Positions 55,359-64,000 are shown, counted from the stretch's first letter. The stretch: DNA of 64,000 nucleotides from Nocardia sp. SYP-A9097 (GCF_009649815.1 NZ_WJIC01000006.1:124001-188000), one strand, 5' to 3'. Made by a program: numbers and translations. Notes: generated by a model from the letters alone, not told the origin.

Positions 55359-55393
55359 GAAGGCCCCCTCGCCGTGTCGGCGAGGGGGCCTTC
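55359..55393 (+). terminator. Terminator after guaA
   Basis: Perfect 15-bp stem (55359-55373 and 55379-55393), GTGTC loop, 22 bases after the stop. Confidence 0.85.
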
Positions 55394-55459
55394 GGCCTTC
55401 TCGGAGGGCAGTCCTCGAAGGCGGTGCGCTGCCCCGGCGAGGGTGGGGCAGCGCCGGGG

Positions 55460-55660
55460 CTAGTCTCTGTTCTTCCTGGGGGAGAGCACAAGCACGATTC
55501 CGACAACGATCGCGGCGATGACCACAATCCAGCCGAGGGACAGGCCCTCGGAGACCGGCCAGGAGGTGGGGCCGATGAAGGCCCAGATGCTCACGCCCAG
55601 TCCGAGCAGGCCCGCCAGCAGGAGCGAGAACGAGGGACGACGATTCTTCTGCTCAGCCAC
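55460..55660 (-). CDS. Small two-helix membrane protein
   Basis: 66 residues with two hydrophobic helices (LLLAGLLGLGVSIWAFIG and GWIVVIAAIVVGIVLVL) and charged ends. GTG 55660 follows GGAGGTGC. It overlaps the end of the PspC gene upstream by 8 bases, so the two are co-translated and may form one complex. Function unknown. Confidence 0.8.
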   Translation of the reverse strand: MAEQKNRRPSFSLLLAGLLGLGVSIWAFIGPTSWPVSEGLSLGWIVVIAAIVVGIVLVLSPRKNRD

Positions 55661-57296
55661 GCTGCACCTCCGCATTGCCCATCTGTACATCGACGGTCAG
55701 ATTCAGGACCGGACCCGTTGCGGGGCCGGACATTCCGCTCACACAATTCGAATCACCCAGGCGCACAGTGCAGGTGGTGTTCACCCGCAGGTTCGGCGGC
55801 AGGATCACCCGGGCATCGCCGAGGCGCACCGACACCGTGGTGGCGTGATCCTCGGTGAGGGACAGTTTGCTCAGATCGAGGGTCGCCGAGCCCATGGAGA
55901 CGTGATATTCGGGCAGTAGTTCGGTGCCCGCGGCGGCGCTCCAACTGCGATCACCCATGGCGCCCTGATCGAATTGGATCGGGCCGATGAGCGAGGACAG
56001 GATGACGAATCCGGCCAGCGGGGCGAGCAGCACCATGAGGCCGTAGCCGCGGCGCAGGAACGCGCCGATGATCAGACCGAGGGCGAGGACGGCCAGTGCG
56101 GCCGCGCCGATCCGGCTGGGTGTCATCCATTCGACGCCCGCGGCCGCCGCCGAGCCGGCCGCCGCTGCCGCCAGGATGGACAGACCGATTATCACCGGTG
56201 TCAGTCGTGAACGCGGTTTACGCTCCGTGTCGATGGTGACCGGGTTCGCTTGTGCGGGAATGGGTTCGGGCAGATCCCAGGCCAGTGGTGCCACGGCCAG
56301 AGGATCCCAGCCAGGCGGGGTGGGGCCGAAGTCGGGGGAGATCGGCGCGGGGCCGTAGGCGAAGGACGGGCGCTCGGAGGCCGGTGGAATGTGATGCAGG
56401 ACAGGCTCTTCGGTAGCTGTCGCCGGGGCCTGCTCCGGTGCGACCGGGCCGGGGGTCGGTTCCGAATCGGATTCGGTGGTCGCGCCGGTGGGGTGCTTGC
56501 CGAACATGACGGTGTCATTATCGGCGGTCTCCTGCGGAATATCCTGTTGCGCTGCCTCTTCCAGCGCGGAATCCGTGCCAGCCTTGCGCAGCACTACTGT
56601 TTCGGTGTTTTGCGGTGCCGGAATATCCTGGGTGGCAAGGACTTCTGTGGGAGCTTCGGCCGCCTGCTGCATGTTCGGGTCCGGAATGTAGCTGTCGGGG
56701 AGTTTGGTGTATGGCCCGTAGCCTTCGAAAGGTGCTGTGGTGCCGGGATATCCGGTCCAGAACGGCGAGTTGGCGACGGGGAAGCCCCCGAGGACGGCCT
56801 CGCCCGCCGTCTGTTCCAGATAGCCGAGCGGCGGTTCGGGTTGCCGTTGATGCAGCAGCCACCATCCGGCCAGCATGAGCCCGAAGCTCACCACGCCGGA
56901 TCCGCCGAGTCCGACGCCGACGGGGCCCATCGTGCTCACGGCGATCCCCAGCGCCACCAGGAGCACGATGGTCTTGGACGAGGTCTGCGAGCTCTGTCCC
57001 TTCCCGAACAGCGACTCCGCTGCCGAGGACTGATCACCCGCCTGATTCAGCAGCAGCCAGCCGAGCAGATAGAGCACGATCCCAGCCCCGCCGAACAGCG
57101 CCGACACCACGAACGCGACCCGCACCAGCACCGGGTCCACGTTGTAGCGCCGCCCGAATCCGGCGGCGACACCCGCGATCGGCCCATGCTGGGGCAGCCG
57201 CAGCGGCCGCGTCTGCCACATGTCCTGAATCTGTTCCGCGAAGCCGGCACGCCCGGTGCCCCTGGACCAGTCGCTCGTTCTCGTCATGGCTTCCAT
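55653..57296 (-). CDS. PspC-domain polytopic membrane protein (EsrI-like position)
   Basis: 547 residues. The N-terminal PspC domain (GPIAGVAAGFGRRYNVDPVLVRVAFVV, first 20 residues shown elsewhere differ) is followed by two helices, a long acidic Pro/Gln-rich cytoplasmic-type region, three more helices near residues 380-450, and a C-terminal beta-rich domain (GSATLDLSKL, VSVRLGDARVILP, CTVRLGDSNC) resembling the LiaF/YvqF stress-sensor C-terminal fold. Near guaA in Corynebacterium glutamicum lies the EsrISR envelope-stress system with a membrane inhibitor; this gene may be the counterpart. ATG 57287 is an alternative start. Confidence 0.8.
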   Translation of the reverse strand: MEAMTRTSDWSRGTGRAGFAEQIQDMWQTRPLRLPQHGPIAGVAAGFGRRYNVDPVLVRVAFVVSALFGGAGIVLYLLGWLLLNQAGDQSSAAESLFGKGQSSQTSSKTIVLLVALGIAVSTMGPVGVGLGGSGVVSFGLMLAGWWLLHQRQPEPPLGYLEQTAGEAVLGGFPVANSPFWTGYPGTTAPFEGYGPYTKLPDSYIPDPNMQQAAEAPTEVLATQDIPAPQNTETVVLRKAGTDSALEEAAQQDIPQETADNDTVMFGKHPTGATTESDSEPTPGPVAPEQAPATATEEPVLHHIPPASERPSFAYGPAPISPDFGPTPPGWDPLAVAPLAWDLPEPIPAQANPVTIDTERKPRSRLTPVIIGLSILAAAAAGSAAAAGVEWMTPSRIGAAALAVLALGLIIGAFLRRGYGLMVLLAPLAGFVILSSLIGPIQFDQGAMGDRSWSAAAGTELLPEYHVSMGSATLDLSKLSLTEDHATTVSVRLGDARVILPPNLRVNTTCTVRLGDSNCVSGMSGPATGPVLNLTVDVQMGNAEVQRG

Positions 57297-57377
57297 GGTG
57301 GTTGCGAGCCCACTCCGGGCGCATCGGGGAACACCCTGAATATGCGCCTGAACTTGCCTGTCAGGGACGGGAAATGG

Positions 57378-58022
57378 TCAGAGCACGATCAGGTCGCCAT
57401 AGACCGCGCCACTGCCGCTGTCGCCATCGGAGTTGGCGGTGATGATCGTGTACGGCCGCAGGGTGAGTTGCCCACCGCAGCCGGTGACATTGAGATGAAA
57501 GTCATTGTTCATCAGGTAGGCGAGGCTGCCATCACCGGGCAGATCCTTCTCTCCGGCCGTCACATCGGCGATCTTGCCGGGAGCCAGATAGATGTCCAGG
57601 CCGACCCCGCCGTAGATCGCCGGCCCCAGCGACAGGTCGACCCCGGCCTGCGGTCCGTCCAACCCGACCCCGGCATGCGCGGTGACGGTCGGATTGGGAT
57701 CGAGCTCCGGATCGATATGCAGCTTGGCATCCACATCGACCTGACAGGCCACGTAATACCCGGCCTTCACATGCCCCTTACCGCCCGCCGCGACCTTCCC
57801 GTAGGAAGTGTTGTCCAAGAACACTTCCCGATTGGTAGGCATCCCGTTCATAGGCGGCACCGCCCGCACATCCTGATCCTGATTCCCTACCGTGAACTCG
57901 AATCCTTGTGGCGTGGAATAGGTTTTCTCATGCGGTGTGTAAGTGGTGGCGGACGCGCCCGCCGCGCCCAGCACATACCCGGCCGCCGCGACCGCGGCGG
58001 CCAGCACCCGTATGTGTTGCAT
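57378..58022 (-). CDS. MspA-family porin, paralogue 1
   Basis: 214 residues. Signal peptide ending AGASATT, then the MspA-type pattern: LDNTSYGKVAAGGKGHVKAGY, the CQVDVDA strand, GVGLDIYLAPGKIADV and CGGQLTLRPYTII. MspA proteins form octameric outer-membrane pores in mycolate-bearing bacteria. ATG 58022 follows GGGGAG. The next gene upstream is a paralogue, so the pair arose by tandem duplication. Confidence 0.92.
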   Translation of the reverse strand: MQHIRVLAAAVAAAGYVLGAAGASATTYTPHEKTYSTPQGFEFTVGNQDQDVRAVPPMNGMPTNREVFLDNTSYGKVAAGGKGHVKAGYYVACQVDVDAKLHIDPELDPNPTVTAHAGVGLDGPQAGVDLSLGPAIYGGVGLDIYLAPGKIADVTAGEKDLPGDGSLAYLMNNDFHLNVTGCGGQLTLRPYTIITANSDGDSGSGAVYGDLIVL

Positions 58023-58214
58023 TCTTCTCCCCATCGACCCGGCGACCCGCCGCGCGAGCCAGCAATGATCATCGGGGGGCAACCTCCACGGGTGCTGCGC
58101 GATGCCTGTGAATCGGCTGTGCGCAGGGTCAGTCGCCGATGAGGGCGACCGGGCCGGTGGCTTCCCGGATCAGGCTGTCCCCGCCCACAATTGGCAAATG
58201 TAGCCGGGGGAACT

Positions 58215-58853
58215 TCACATCACCACCGGGTCGCCCATGACCCAATCCGCGGCGTCGACTTCGGATGAGGTGGCCTCGATGATGGTGTACGCCTGTACCG
58301 TCAGTGGTCCGCCGCAGCCGTCCGCGGTGATGCGGTAGTCGCGGGTGACGATGTAGCCGGTGCCGCCGGGCGGGATCTGTTTCTCGCCCAACTTGATATC
58401 GGCGATCTTGCCGGGCGTGATCGCCAGGGTGAAGCCGACGCTGCCGCCGATCTTCGGTGAGATGTCGACGCTGGCGCTCGGCGTCACCCCGGTTGTGCCG
58501 ATGCCGATGCCGGCCGAAGCGTCGAGATCGACACCGGCACTTGCCGAGACGGTGAACTTCACATCCAGGTCGACCGCGCAGGCGACGAAGACTCCGGTGC
58601 GGATCTTGCCGGTGCCGCCGTCGACGCGGCCGTAGGAGGTGTTGTCCACATACACTTGCCGACTGGTCCGCATGAAGTTCATCGGCGCGACCGGATTGAC
58701 CGCGTTGTCCTGATGTCCGACGGTGATCGACATGCCGTTCGGTGCGACGGTGGTCTTCTCGTGTGGTGCCAGTGCCGCGGCCTGTGCGTCCCCCGACCCG
58801 AGTACGAGTCCGACCGCGGTGAGCATGCCGGCGATAACGGTCTTGGTGATCAT
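58215..58853 (-). CDS. MspA-family porin, paralogue 2
   Basis: 212 residues. Signal peptide ending GDAQA, then VDNTSYGRVDGGTGKIRTG, CAVDLDVKF, GFTLAITPGKIADIKLGEKQIP and CGGPLTVQAYTII in the same order as the neighbouring porin. ATG 58853 has GGGAGGAA ahead. The 190-base gap to paralogue 1 suggests separate or read-through transcription. Divergent from the PspC histidine kinase. Confidence 0.92.
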   Translation of the reverse strand: MITKTVIAGMLTAVGLVLGSGDAQAAALAPHEKTTVAPNGMSITVGHQDNAVNPVAPMNFMRTSRQVYVDNTSYGRVDGGTGKIRTGVFVACAVDLDVKFTVSASAGVDLDASAGIGIGTTGVTPSASVDISPKIGGSVGFTLAITPGKIADIKLGEKQIPPGGTGYIVTRDYRITADGCGGPLTVQAYTIIEATSSEVDAADWVMGDPVVM

Positions 58854-59248
58854 GCTGGTTCCTCCCCGAACCTGGTGCGCCGCTGCGATAGCGGTCGCGG
58901 TGCCGGACTGTTGATCGATCCGGCGGGCCTTGCGGCCCTGTTGAAAAGGTATGGACGTGACGGGGGTTCGAGCCGATCGCCTTTCCGTTTCCGGTCCGGT
59001 GAAACCGCAGGTGAGGGGAGATTCCGTGGGTTCTCCGGTCCGGTCGGCCGACGCGCGGGCATGCATCGAATGGTCGTCCGGTCCGGACAGGTTCGATCTC
59101 GAGCCGATATCGCGTCTCGACCGACCGGTTCGATATCCGCGCAGTTCGACACCGCTTTCCCTGCCGGACCGGACAAACCGTCGTCTCAGGGCCGGAATCG
59201 GGGTGTTTCCTGATGTCGGCTGTCGGAGGCGCATGCCAGTATCGAGGC

Positions 59249-60574
59249 ATGTATCCGTCCGCACCCCTGTTCGACCCTGCCCGTGGGGCGCTCGATCCCG
59301 CGCGTGGGTCCCTCGACGCGGGGGGTGCGGCGCAGCCGCCGAAGCTGGTGCGGCGCTCGGGTGGCCGGGTGGTCGGCGGGGTGGCGGGCGGTGTCGCCGA
59401 TCATCTCGGTATCGATGTGCTCAAGGTGCGCATCGCGTTCATGCTGCTGTCCGGTCTACTCGGGGCCGGGGTGGTCGCCTACGGCATGCTGTGGATCTTC
59501 ACGCCCGGCGGTGCGGACGAGGTGCGGCCGTCGTCGTCGGAGCGGCGGCAGGCGGTCGGTCTGGTGCTGCTGGGTTTGGCGCTGTCCGTGGGTATGTCGT
59601 GGTTGTTCAGTGGGACGGCCGCGCATGTGGTCGGCCCGATCATCGTGGTCGCCATCGGCGCGGCGCTGGTGTGGCGCGAATTCGACGCGGACGGACCGAG
59701 ATCCGTCATCGGGCTACCCGCGCGACCGTCGGTGGTCACCTGGGCGCGCATTGTCGGCGGGGCCACGCTGATCGTGGTCGGGCTGGGCGTGGTGGTGCTG
59801 GCGCGCGTCAATTGGAGCTCGATGGGTTCGGCGCTGCTGGCGGTGGCGGTGACGCTGATCGGGGCCGGACTGCTCACGGTGCCGCTGTGGCTGCGTATGG
59901 TGCGGGCGCTCAATGATGAACGGGCGGCACGTATTCGCAATGACGAGCGCGAGGAGATCGCCTCACACCTGCACGATTCGGTGCTGCAGACCCTGGCCCT
60001 GATTCAGCGGCAGGCGGAGGATCCGCACGAGGTGGTGCGGTTGGCGCGCAGTCAGGAACGCGAGCTACGCAAATGGCTGTTCGACGACGCCGGACCCGCC
60101 GAGTCGAGTCTGGCCGCGGCGCTGCGCACCATCTCCGGTGAGGTGGAGGATCAGCACGGGGTGAAGGTGACGCCGGTGACCGTCGGCGATGTCTCCATGG
60201 ATGTGGACGACAGCGGAATCGGCCTGCCGAAGGAGCATTTCACCGCGGTGCTGGGTGCGTCGCGGGAGGCGCTGGTGAATGCCGCCAAACATGCCGAGGT
60301 GCCGGCCATCGACCTGTTCGCCGAGGTGGAACCCCATCAGGTGAGTGTGTTCGTGCGCGATCGCGGTAAGGGTTTCGATGTGAATGCCGTGGAATCCGAT
60401 CGGCAGGGTTTGACGCGCTCCATTCGCGCGCGGATCGAACGCCGCGGCGGCAAGGTGGAGATCCTGTCCACTCCCGGGCGCGGTACCGAGGTGCGAATCA
60501 TCATGCCGCGCAAGGATGGTGCGGACGAGCGCATAGTGGTGCAGCAGGAGCAGCACGACGCTGGAGACGAATGA
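59249..60574 (+). CDS. PspC-domain sensor histidine kinase (EsrS-like)
   Basis: 441 residues. N-terminal PspC domain (GRVVGGVAGGVADHLGID), about five membrane helices to residue 225, a dimerisation helix with the phospho-acceptor in SHLHDSVLQTL, and a HATPase_c domain (N box ALVNAAKHAEV, DRGKGFD, STPGRGTEVRI). NarL/DesK-type class. No extracytoplasmic loop of size, so it likely senses membrane state or a membrane partner. ATG 59249 chosen; ATG 59213 is possible. Ends 10 bases ahead of its regulator. C. glutamicum EsrS near guaA has the same layout. Confidence 0.9.
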   Translation: MYPSAPLFDPARGALDPARGSLDAGGAAQPPKLVRRSGGRVVGGVAGGVADHLGIDVLKVRIAFMLLSGLLGAGVVAYGMLWIFTPGGADEVRPSSSERRQAVGLVLLGLALSVGMSWLFSGTAAHVVGPIIVVAIGAALVWREFDADGPRSVIGLPARPSVVTWARIVGGATLIVVGLGVVVLARVNWSSMGSALLAVAVTLIGAGLLTVPLWLRMVRALNDERAARIRNDEREEIASHLHDSVLQTLALIQRQAEDPHEVVRLARSQERELRKWLFDDAGPAESSLAAALRTISGEVEDQHGVKVTPVTVGDVSMDVDDSGIGLPKEHFTAVLGASREALVNAAKHAEVPAIDLFAEVEPHQVSVFVRDRGKGFDVNAVESDRQGLTRSIRARIERRGGKVEILSTPGRGTEVRIIMPRKDGADERIVVQQEQHDAGDE

Positions 60575-60584
60575 GGAGATGTTG

Positions 60585-61226
60585 GTGTCTGTCCGGGTCT
60601 TTCTGGTCGACGATCATGCGGTGTTCCGGTCCGGGGTGCGGGCGGAGCTGAGCCGCGAATCCGATATGGAGGTGGTCGGCGAGGCCGGTGGGGTGGCCGA
60701 GGCCATTGCCGGAATCAAGGCCACCACACCGGATGTGGTGCTGCTCGATGTGCATATGCCGGACGGTGGCGGGGTCGCGGTGCTGCAGGGTATCGAGGCG
60801 GGGCCGGTGTGCTTGGCGCTGAGCGTCTCCGATGCCGCCGAGGATGTGATCGCGGTGATTCGCGCGGGTGCGCGCGGCTATGTCACCAAGACGATTTCAG
60901 GACCCGAACTGGCGGACGGCATTCGCCGGGTATCGGGCGGTGACGCCGTATTCAGTCCGCGCCTGGCGGGTTTCGTCCTCGACTCGTTCACCGGTAAGTC
61001 CCCGGTGCCGGAGCCGCCCCTGGATCCCGAACTCGATTCGCTGACCCCGCGCGAATTGGAAGTCCTGCGCCTACTCGCGCGCGGCTACACCTACCGCGAG
61101 ATCGCCGAGAATCTCTTCATCTCGGTGAAGACGGTGGAAACCCACGCCTCGAACGTGCTGCGAAAGACCCAGCAGTCCAACCGAAATGCCCTGACCCGCT
61201 GGGCGCACCGCCGTCGTATCGACTGA
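60585..61226 (+). CDS. LuxR-type (NarL) response regulator
   Basis: 213 residues. Receiver domain with DDH, phospho-acceptor Asp in VVLLDVHMPDG and Lys in YVTKTI; C-terminal LuxR helix-turn-helix LTPRELEVLRLLARGYTYREIAENL...VKTVETHASNVL. GTG 60585 lies 6 bases after GAGGAG and is preferred over ATG 60579, which abuts it. Cognate of the PspC kinase; the porins and PspC genes opposite are the obvious candidate targets, by inference. Confidence 0.95.
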   Translation: MSVRVFLVDDHAVFRSGVRAELSRESDMEVVGEAGGVAEAIAGIKATTPDVVLLDVHMPDGGGVAVLQGIEAGPVCLALSVSDAAEDVIAVIRAGARGYVTKTISGPELADGIRRVSGGDAVFSPRLAGFVLDSFTGKSPVPEPPLDPELDSLTPRELEVLRLLARGYTYREIAENLFISVKTVETHASNVLRKTQQSNRNALTRWAHRRRID

Positions 61227-61370
61227 GCTGTCCCGTCTCTCCGGGACTTCGGCGCGCGGCTGAGTGCCGCTAACCGCCGAGCACGCGTGCCGGCGGTTGG
61301 GCGCCGAACCGATTTCGGGTGTACCCGGGGAGTTACCCCGATCGCGCGAAATCAGTTGTCGCCTTCGCGA
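61224..61370. repeat. About 150-bp intergenic repeat beginning at a stop codon, copy 2
   Basis: Starts TGAGCTGTC at the regulator's stop codon and carries the same blocks as copy 1 at 52492: TCTCCGGGACTT, AACCGATTTCGGG, GTACCCGGGGAGTTACCCCG. It ends at the stop of the convergent kinase gene. Confidence 0.75.
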
Positions 61371-61371
61371 A

Positions 61372-62526
61372 TTACAACGCGACCAGGACGACGATGATGA
61401 TCAGCAGGCCGATGAGCAGGCCGATCGCCACCGCGAGCGGGCCGGCGTTGGGGCCGAGCTTGGCGAAGTCGATGGTTTTCGACTTCGGTTGCGGCGCAGC
61501 GGCCGCCGCGGTATCGGCGCGCTGCGGGCGGGGGAGTGGGCTGGAGTGCGGGCTGCGTAGTCCGGCGGCGGAGTTGCGGGCCGCCCACGCCGGAATGGTG
61601 CCGTCGTCGGTGCGGACGGGCGCGCCGAGAATATAGGGCGCGGTGCCGGGACCGAATGCGGCAGTGAGGATTTCATTGCGCGCCTCGGCCATGGTGGGGC
61701 GGCGCTGTGGTGCGGGCTCCATCATGTGCAGCAGTACGTCGGTGAGCGGTCCGCTGCGCTGCGGCGGAATGATCTGCGCCATGGCGGCGCGTTCCACGAT
61801 CACATCGCTGTCCTCGTGGAAGCCGTAGGGCGGCTGGCCTTCGATGGCGGTGTACATCGTTGCGCCGAGCGAGAATACGTCGCTGGCGGTGCTGGGCTGG
61901 GTGCCGCGTGCCACTTCTGGCGGCAGATAGGCGGGTGTACCGGTGATGACGTCGCCGGGATCGTCGCTGGCGTCGCCCGCGCCGCTGGAGATACCGAAGT
62001 CGCTGAGCTTGACCTTGCCGACCTCGTCACCGCGATCGGCGATGAGAATATTGCCGGGCTTGATATCCCGGTGCACGATGCCCGCGGAGTGCGCGGTGGC
62101 GAGCGCGTCGGCGACCTGCGCGCCGATCTGCGCCACCTCGATGGGCGGCAGCGCGTTCGCCAGCGAAAGTGCCTTGGCCACACTGCGAGACGGCAGGTAC
62201 TCCATCACCAGCCAGGGTTCACCGGCTTCGAGTACCACGTCGTAGACGGCGATGGCGTGCTCGTGTGAGAGCTTGGCCGCGACCCGCCCCTCGTGCATGA
62301 TGCGCTGCCGCACTTCCCGCGCCTCGTCCTCGCTGAGTCCGGCGGTGGTGAGCACCTGTTTGATGGCGACATCGCGGTGCAGCAGGCGGTCGGTCGCGAG
62401 CCATACCGCACCCATGCCACCGCCGCCGAGCTTGGATTGCAGGCGGTAGCGACCGGCCACGAGGTAATCGGGGCCGACGATGGGACGGGCGCGTTCGGTC
62501 ACGGGTGCAGGGTAGCGGAAAACCAT
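61372..62526 (-). CDS. Tail-anchored serine/threonine protein kinase
   Basis: 384 residues. Hanks-type motifs: GGGGMG loop, VAIKQVL lysine, HRDIKPGNI, SDFGIS, and YLPPEV. A linker of about 70 residues follows the catalytic domain, and one hydrophobic helix (VAIGLLIGLLIIIVVLVAL) ends the protein with no extracytoplasmic domain. So it cannot sense ligands outside in the usual Pkn way and probably depends on partners or membrane signals. GTG 62502 (VTERARP) is an alternative and perhaps better start. Confidence 0.92.
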   Translation of the reverse strand: MVFRYPAPVTERARPIVGPDYLVAGRYRLQSKLGGGGMGAVWLATDRLLHRDVAIKQVLTTAGLSEDEAREVRQRIMHEGRVAAKLSHEHAIAVYDVVLEAGEPWLVMEYLPSRSVAKALSLANALPPIEVAQIGAQVADALATAHSAGIVHRDIKPGNILIADRGDEVGKVKLSDFGISSGAGDASDDPGDVITGTPAYLPPEVARGTQPSTASDVFSLGATMYTAIEGQPPYGFHEDSDVIVERAAMAQIIPPQRSGPLTDVLLHMMEPAPQRRPTMAEARNEILTAAFGPGTAPYILGAPVRTDDGTIPAWAARNSAAGLRSPHSSPLPRPQRADTAAAAAPQPKSKTIDFAKLGPNAGPLAVAIGLLIGLLIIIVVLVAL

Positions 62527-62608
62527 CCTGACTGGCCTGCTTCGAAGCTCGAGGTTTGCGCCACTGCCTCTTGACGGACGCCCGCGCTCGAGTTCTACTG
62601 TGCATTGA

Positions 62609-62624
62609 TCGAACGTATGTGCGA
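62609..62624. promoter_or_regulatory. LexA-type SOS box ahead of imuA'
   Basis: TCGAACGTATGTGCGA matches the actinobacterial LexA consensus TCGAAC-N4-GTTCGA with one change. It lies 141 bases ahead of imuA', whose M. tuberculosis homologue is DNA-damage induced. Confidence 0.8.
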
Positions 62625-62764
62625 TTATGTCAGGTAGCTGGATAGGTGCTGTCTCGCCGTGCTCATGCCCTTTCGAAGTCGGGGCGCGAGCCCCGGCGCA
62701 GGGCGGTGGAGCCGCGCGCTCCAGGCGTTGATATCCCTCATCGGTTGGGAGAGGTGGTCGATAG

Positions 62765-63718
62765 ATGGGTTCGGCGGCGGAGGGGAAACAGGCTCAGCTC
62801 GCGGAGTTACGGCGACGCATGGCGGCCATCCCCGCGCGGGGTGCGGACTCCACCGCACGGCTGCCCGTGGCGGGTTTGCGGCCGGTGCCGACGGAGTCGC
62901 GTTCGGTCGAGTCACGTTCGGCCACAGCGGAATCGCGGTTGCCCGAAGTGGAATCGAGGCCGGTGGCGGCGGGGAGACCGGTGGTATCGCGACCCTCGGC
63001 GACGGGTTCGCCACCGGGGTCCAACGGTCGGTCGGAGGAGGCGTCGCGCGGGCTTGGGGAAGACACGCGGGCGCCGGCCGAATCGCTGCGACGGGAGGCG
63101 CTGCCGGTGCCCGCCGCACTCGAAAGTCTTTTGCCCGAAGGCGGTTTGGTGAAAGGTTCGGTGGTCATGTATGGCGGTGCGAGTTCGCTGCTGTCGGGTT
63201 TGCTGGCCGCGGTGACGGGGTCCGGTGGGTATGCGGCGGTGGTGGGATTGCCGCGGCTCGGCTTGCTGGCGGTGGCGGAGATGGGTGCGCGATTGGACCG
63301 GCTGGCCATTATCGCCGACCCGGGCTCCGACCCGCTGGAGGTTGCTTCGGTTTTGCTGGATGGGATGGATTTGGTTGTGCTGGGCCTGAATGGCGCTTCG
63401 GTGCCCATGTCGCGCACCCGGGTGCTCACCGCGAAGGCCCGGAGTAAGGGGTCGACACTGGTGGTGACCGGTGGTTCCTGGGCGGGTCCGGTGCTGCGGA
63501 TCGACACCCAGGTCGCCGGGTACTCCGGTTTGGGGCGCGGCTGCGGCCGGTTGCGCACGGTCAGCCTGAAGGTTTCGGTGCACGGCCGCTCCGCGCAGCC
63601 GCGCAAGGGGCATCTCGCGCTCTGCCCCAGTAATGGCCGGGTCGAGTGGGTGCACGGTGTGGACGCGAATCACGGTGTGGCCGAACCGGTCGGCGTTGTC
63701 CGCCATGCTGTCTCCTGA
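62765..63718 (+). CDS. imuA: Mutasome accessory protein ImuA'
   Basis: 317 residues. RecA-like core in the C-terminal 200 residues (ALESLLPEGGLVKGSVVMYGG...), in which the P-loop is degenerate (GGASSLLSG, no GKT/S), as in ImuA'. It works with ImuB and DnaE2 in error-prone repair synthesis after damage. The first 100 residues are Ser/Arg/Pro-rich and disordered. ATG follows GGGAGAGG by about 10 bases. Homologue of Rv3395c. Confidence 0.88.
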   Translation: MGSAAEGKQAQLAELRRRMAAIPARGADSTARLPVAGLRPVPTESRSVESRSATAESRLPEVESRPVAAGRPVVSRPSATGSPPGSNGRSEEASRGLGEDTRAPAESLRREALPVPAALESLLPEGGLVKGSVVMYGGASSLLSGLLAAVTGSGGYAAVVGLPRLGLLAVAEMGARLDRLAIIADPGSDPLEVASVLLDGMDLVVLGLNGASVPMSRTRVLTAKARSKGSTLVVTGGSWAGPVLRIDTQVAGYSGLGRGCGRLRTVSLKVSVHGRSAQPRKGHLALCPSNGRVEWVHGVDANHGVAEPVGVVRHAVS

Positions 63719-63760
63719 CCGGCGCGGCGGTGCGGGTATCGGGCGCGCCGCAGTGCCGGA

Positions 63761-64000
63761 ATGAAGACGCGACGGGTATTGGCGCTGTGGTGTCTGGATT
63801 GGCCCGCCATGGCCGCGGCCGCCGCGGCGGGTGCGCCGGTGACGCGGCCGGTGGCGGTGCTCTCGGCGAATCGGGTGGTGGCGTGTTCGGCGATGGCGAG
63901 GTCGGAGGGTATCCGGCGCGGGCTGACCAAGCGGGAGGCGCAGGGGCGCTGCCCGGAACTGCTGGTGGCCCAGGAGGATTCGGATCGGGACGCGCGCCTG
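63761..64000 (+). CDS. imuB: Y-family polymerase-like ImuB, 3' end outside window
   Basis: 80 codons visible. Begins TRRVLALWCLDWPAMAA, where a Y-family polymerase would carry catalytic Asp/Glu; the run VLSANRVVACSAMARSEGIRRG is the fingers region. ImuB lacks polymerase activity and acts as the beta-clamp-binding hub for ImuA' and DnaE2. Starts 42 bases after imuA', same operon and SOS box. Confidence 0.9.
   Translation, partial: MKTRRVLALWCLDWPAMAAAAAAGAPVTRPVAVLSANRVVACSAMARSEGIRRGLTKREAQGRCPELLVAQEDSDRDARL

Overview
This is a high-GC, gene-dense actinobacterial chromosome segment, most likely from Nocardia or a close relative in the Mycobacteriales. The evidence is the GC-rich codon use, GTG starts, apparently leaderless promoters, WhiB and type VII secretion genes, MspA-type porins, a His-tailed GroEL1, and a gene order that follows the Mycobacterium tuberculosis block running from the ESX-4 locus (eccC4, Rv3447c) to imuA'/imuB (Rv3395c/Rv3394c). 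The synteny is recalled from memory, not computed.

Layout. 1-4.6 kb: the end of an EccC secretion ATPase and a convergent WXG100 (Esx) gene pair. 4.8-18.8 kb: an island absent from the M. tuberculosis arrangement as I recall it. It holds three paralogous lipoproteins, a transmembrane Ser/Thr kinase, an FHA protein, a zinc metallopeptidase lipoprotein, an FHA-FHA-ABC transporter of the Rv1747 type and an actin/Hsp70-fold protein with a Gly/Gln/Pro-rich tail. 19-21.5 kb: rplM-rpsI and glmM, with a large predicted RNA fold just ahead of glmM. 22-30 kb: an ABC-F ATPase, a small PspC protein, a second pair of likely type VII substrates, an alpha/beta hydrolase that has lost its nucleophile serine, and glmS. 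30-38.4 kb: cupredoxin, nnr, a LysR/DapA-like divergent pair, then the overlapping alr-tsaE-tsaB-rimI-tsaD operon. 38.8-43 kb: an Hsp70-like membrane protein and groES-groEL1 under a CIRCE element. 43.7-48.8 kb: a SigK-like sigma factor with a very short anti-sigma partner, whiB3, a TPR-like protein and sigD-rsdA. 49-55.3 kb: a DUF5319-type protein, guaB2, guaB3, a hydrolase and guaA. 55.4-62.5 kb: an envelope-stress region with PspC membrane proteins, two MspA porins, a PspC histidine kinase with its response regulator, and a tail-anchored Ser/Thr kinase. 62.6-64 kb: a LexA-type box, imuA' and the start of imuB.

Several functions meet here: cell-wall precursor synthesis (glmM, glmS, alr), GMP synthesis (guaB2, guaB3, guaA), t6A tRNA modification (tsaB/D/E), secretion and envelope sensing. 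Between genes there are at least four families of dispersed palindromic or imperfect repeats, several with two or more copies inside this window, plus strong hairpin terminators at convergent gene ends. No tRNA, rRNA, CRISPR array or intact insertion sequence was seen.
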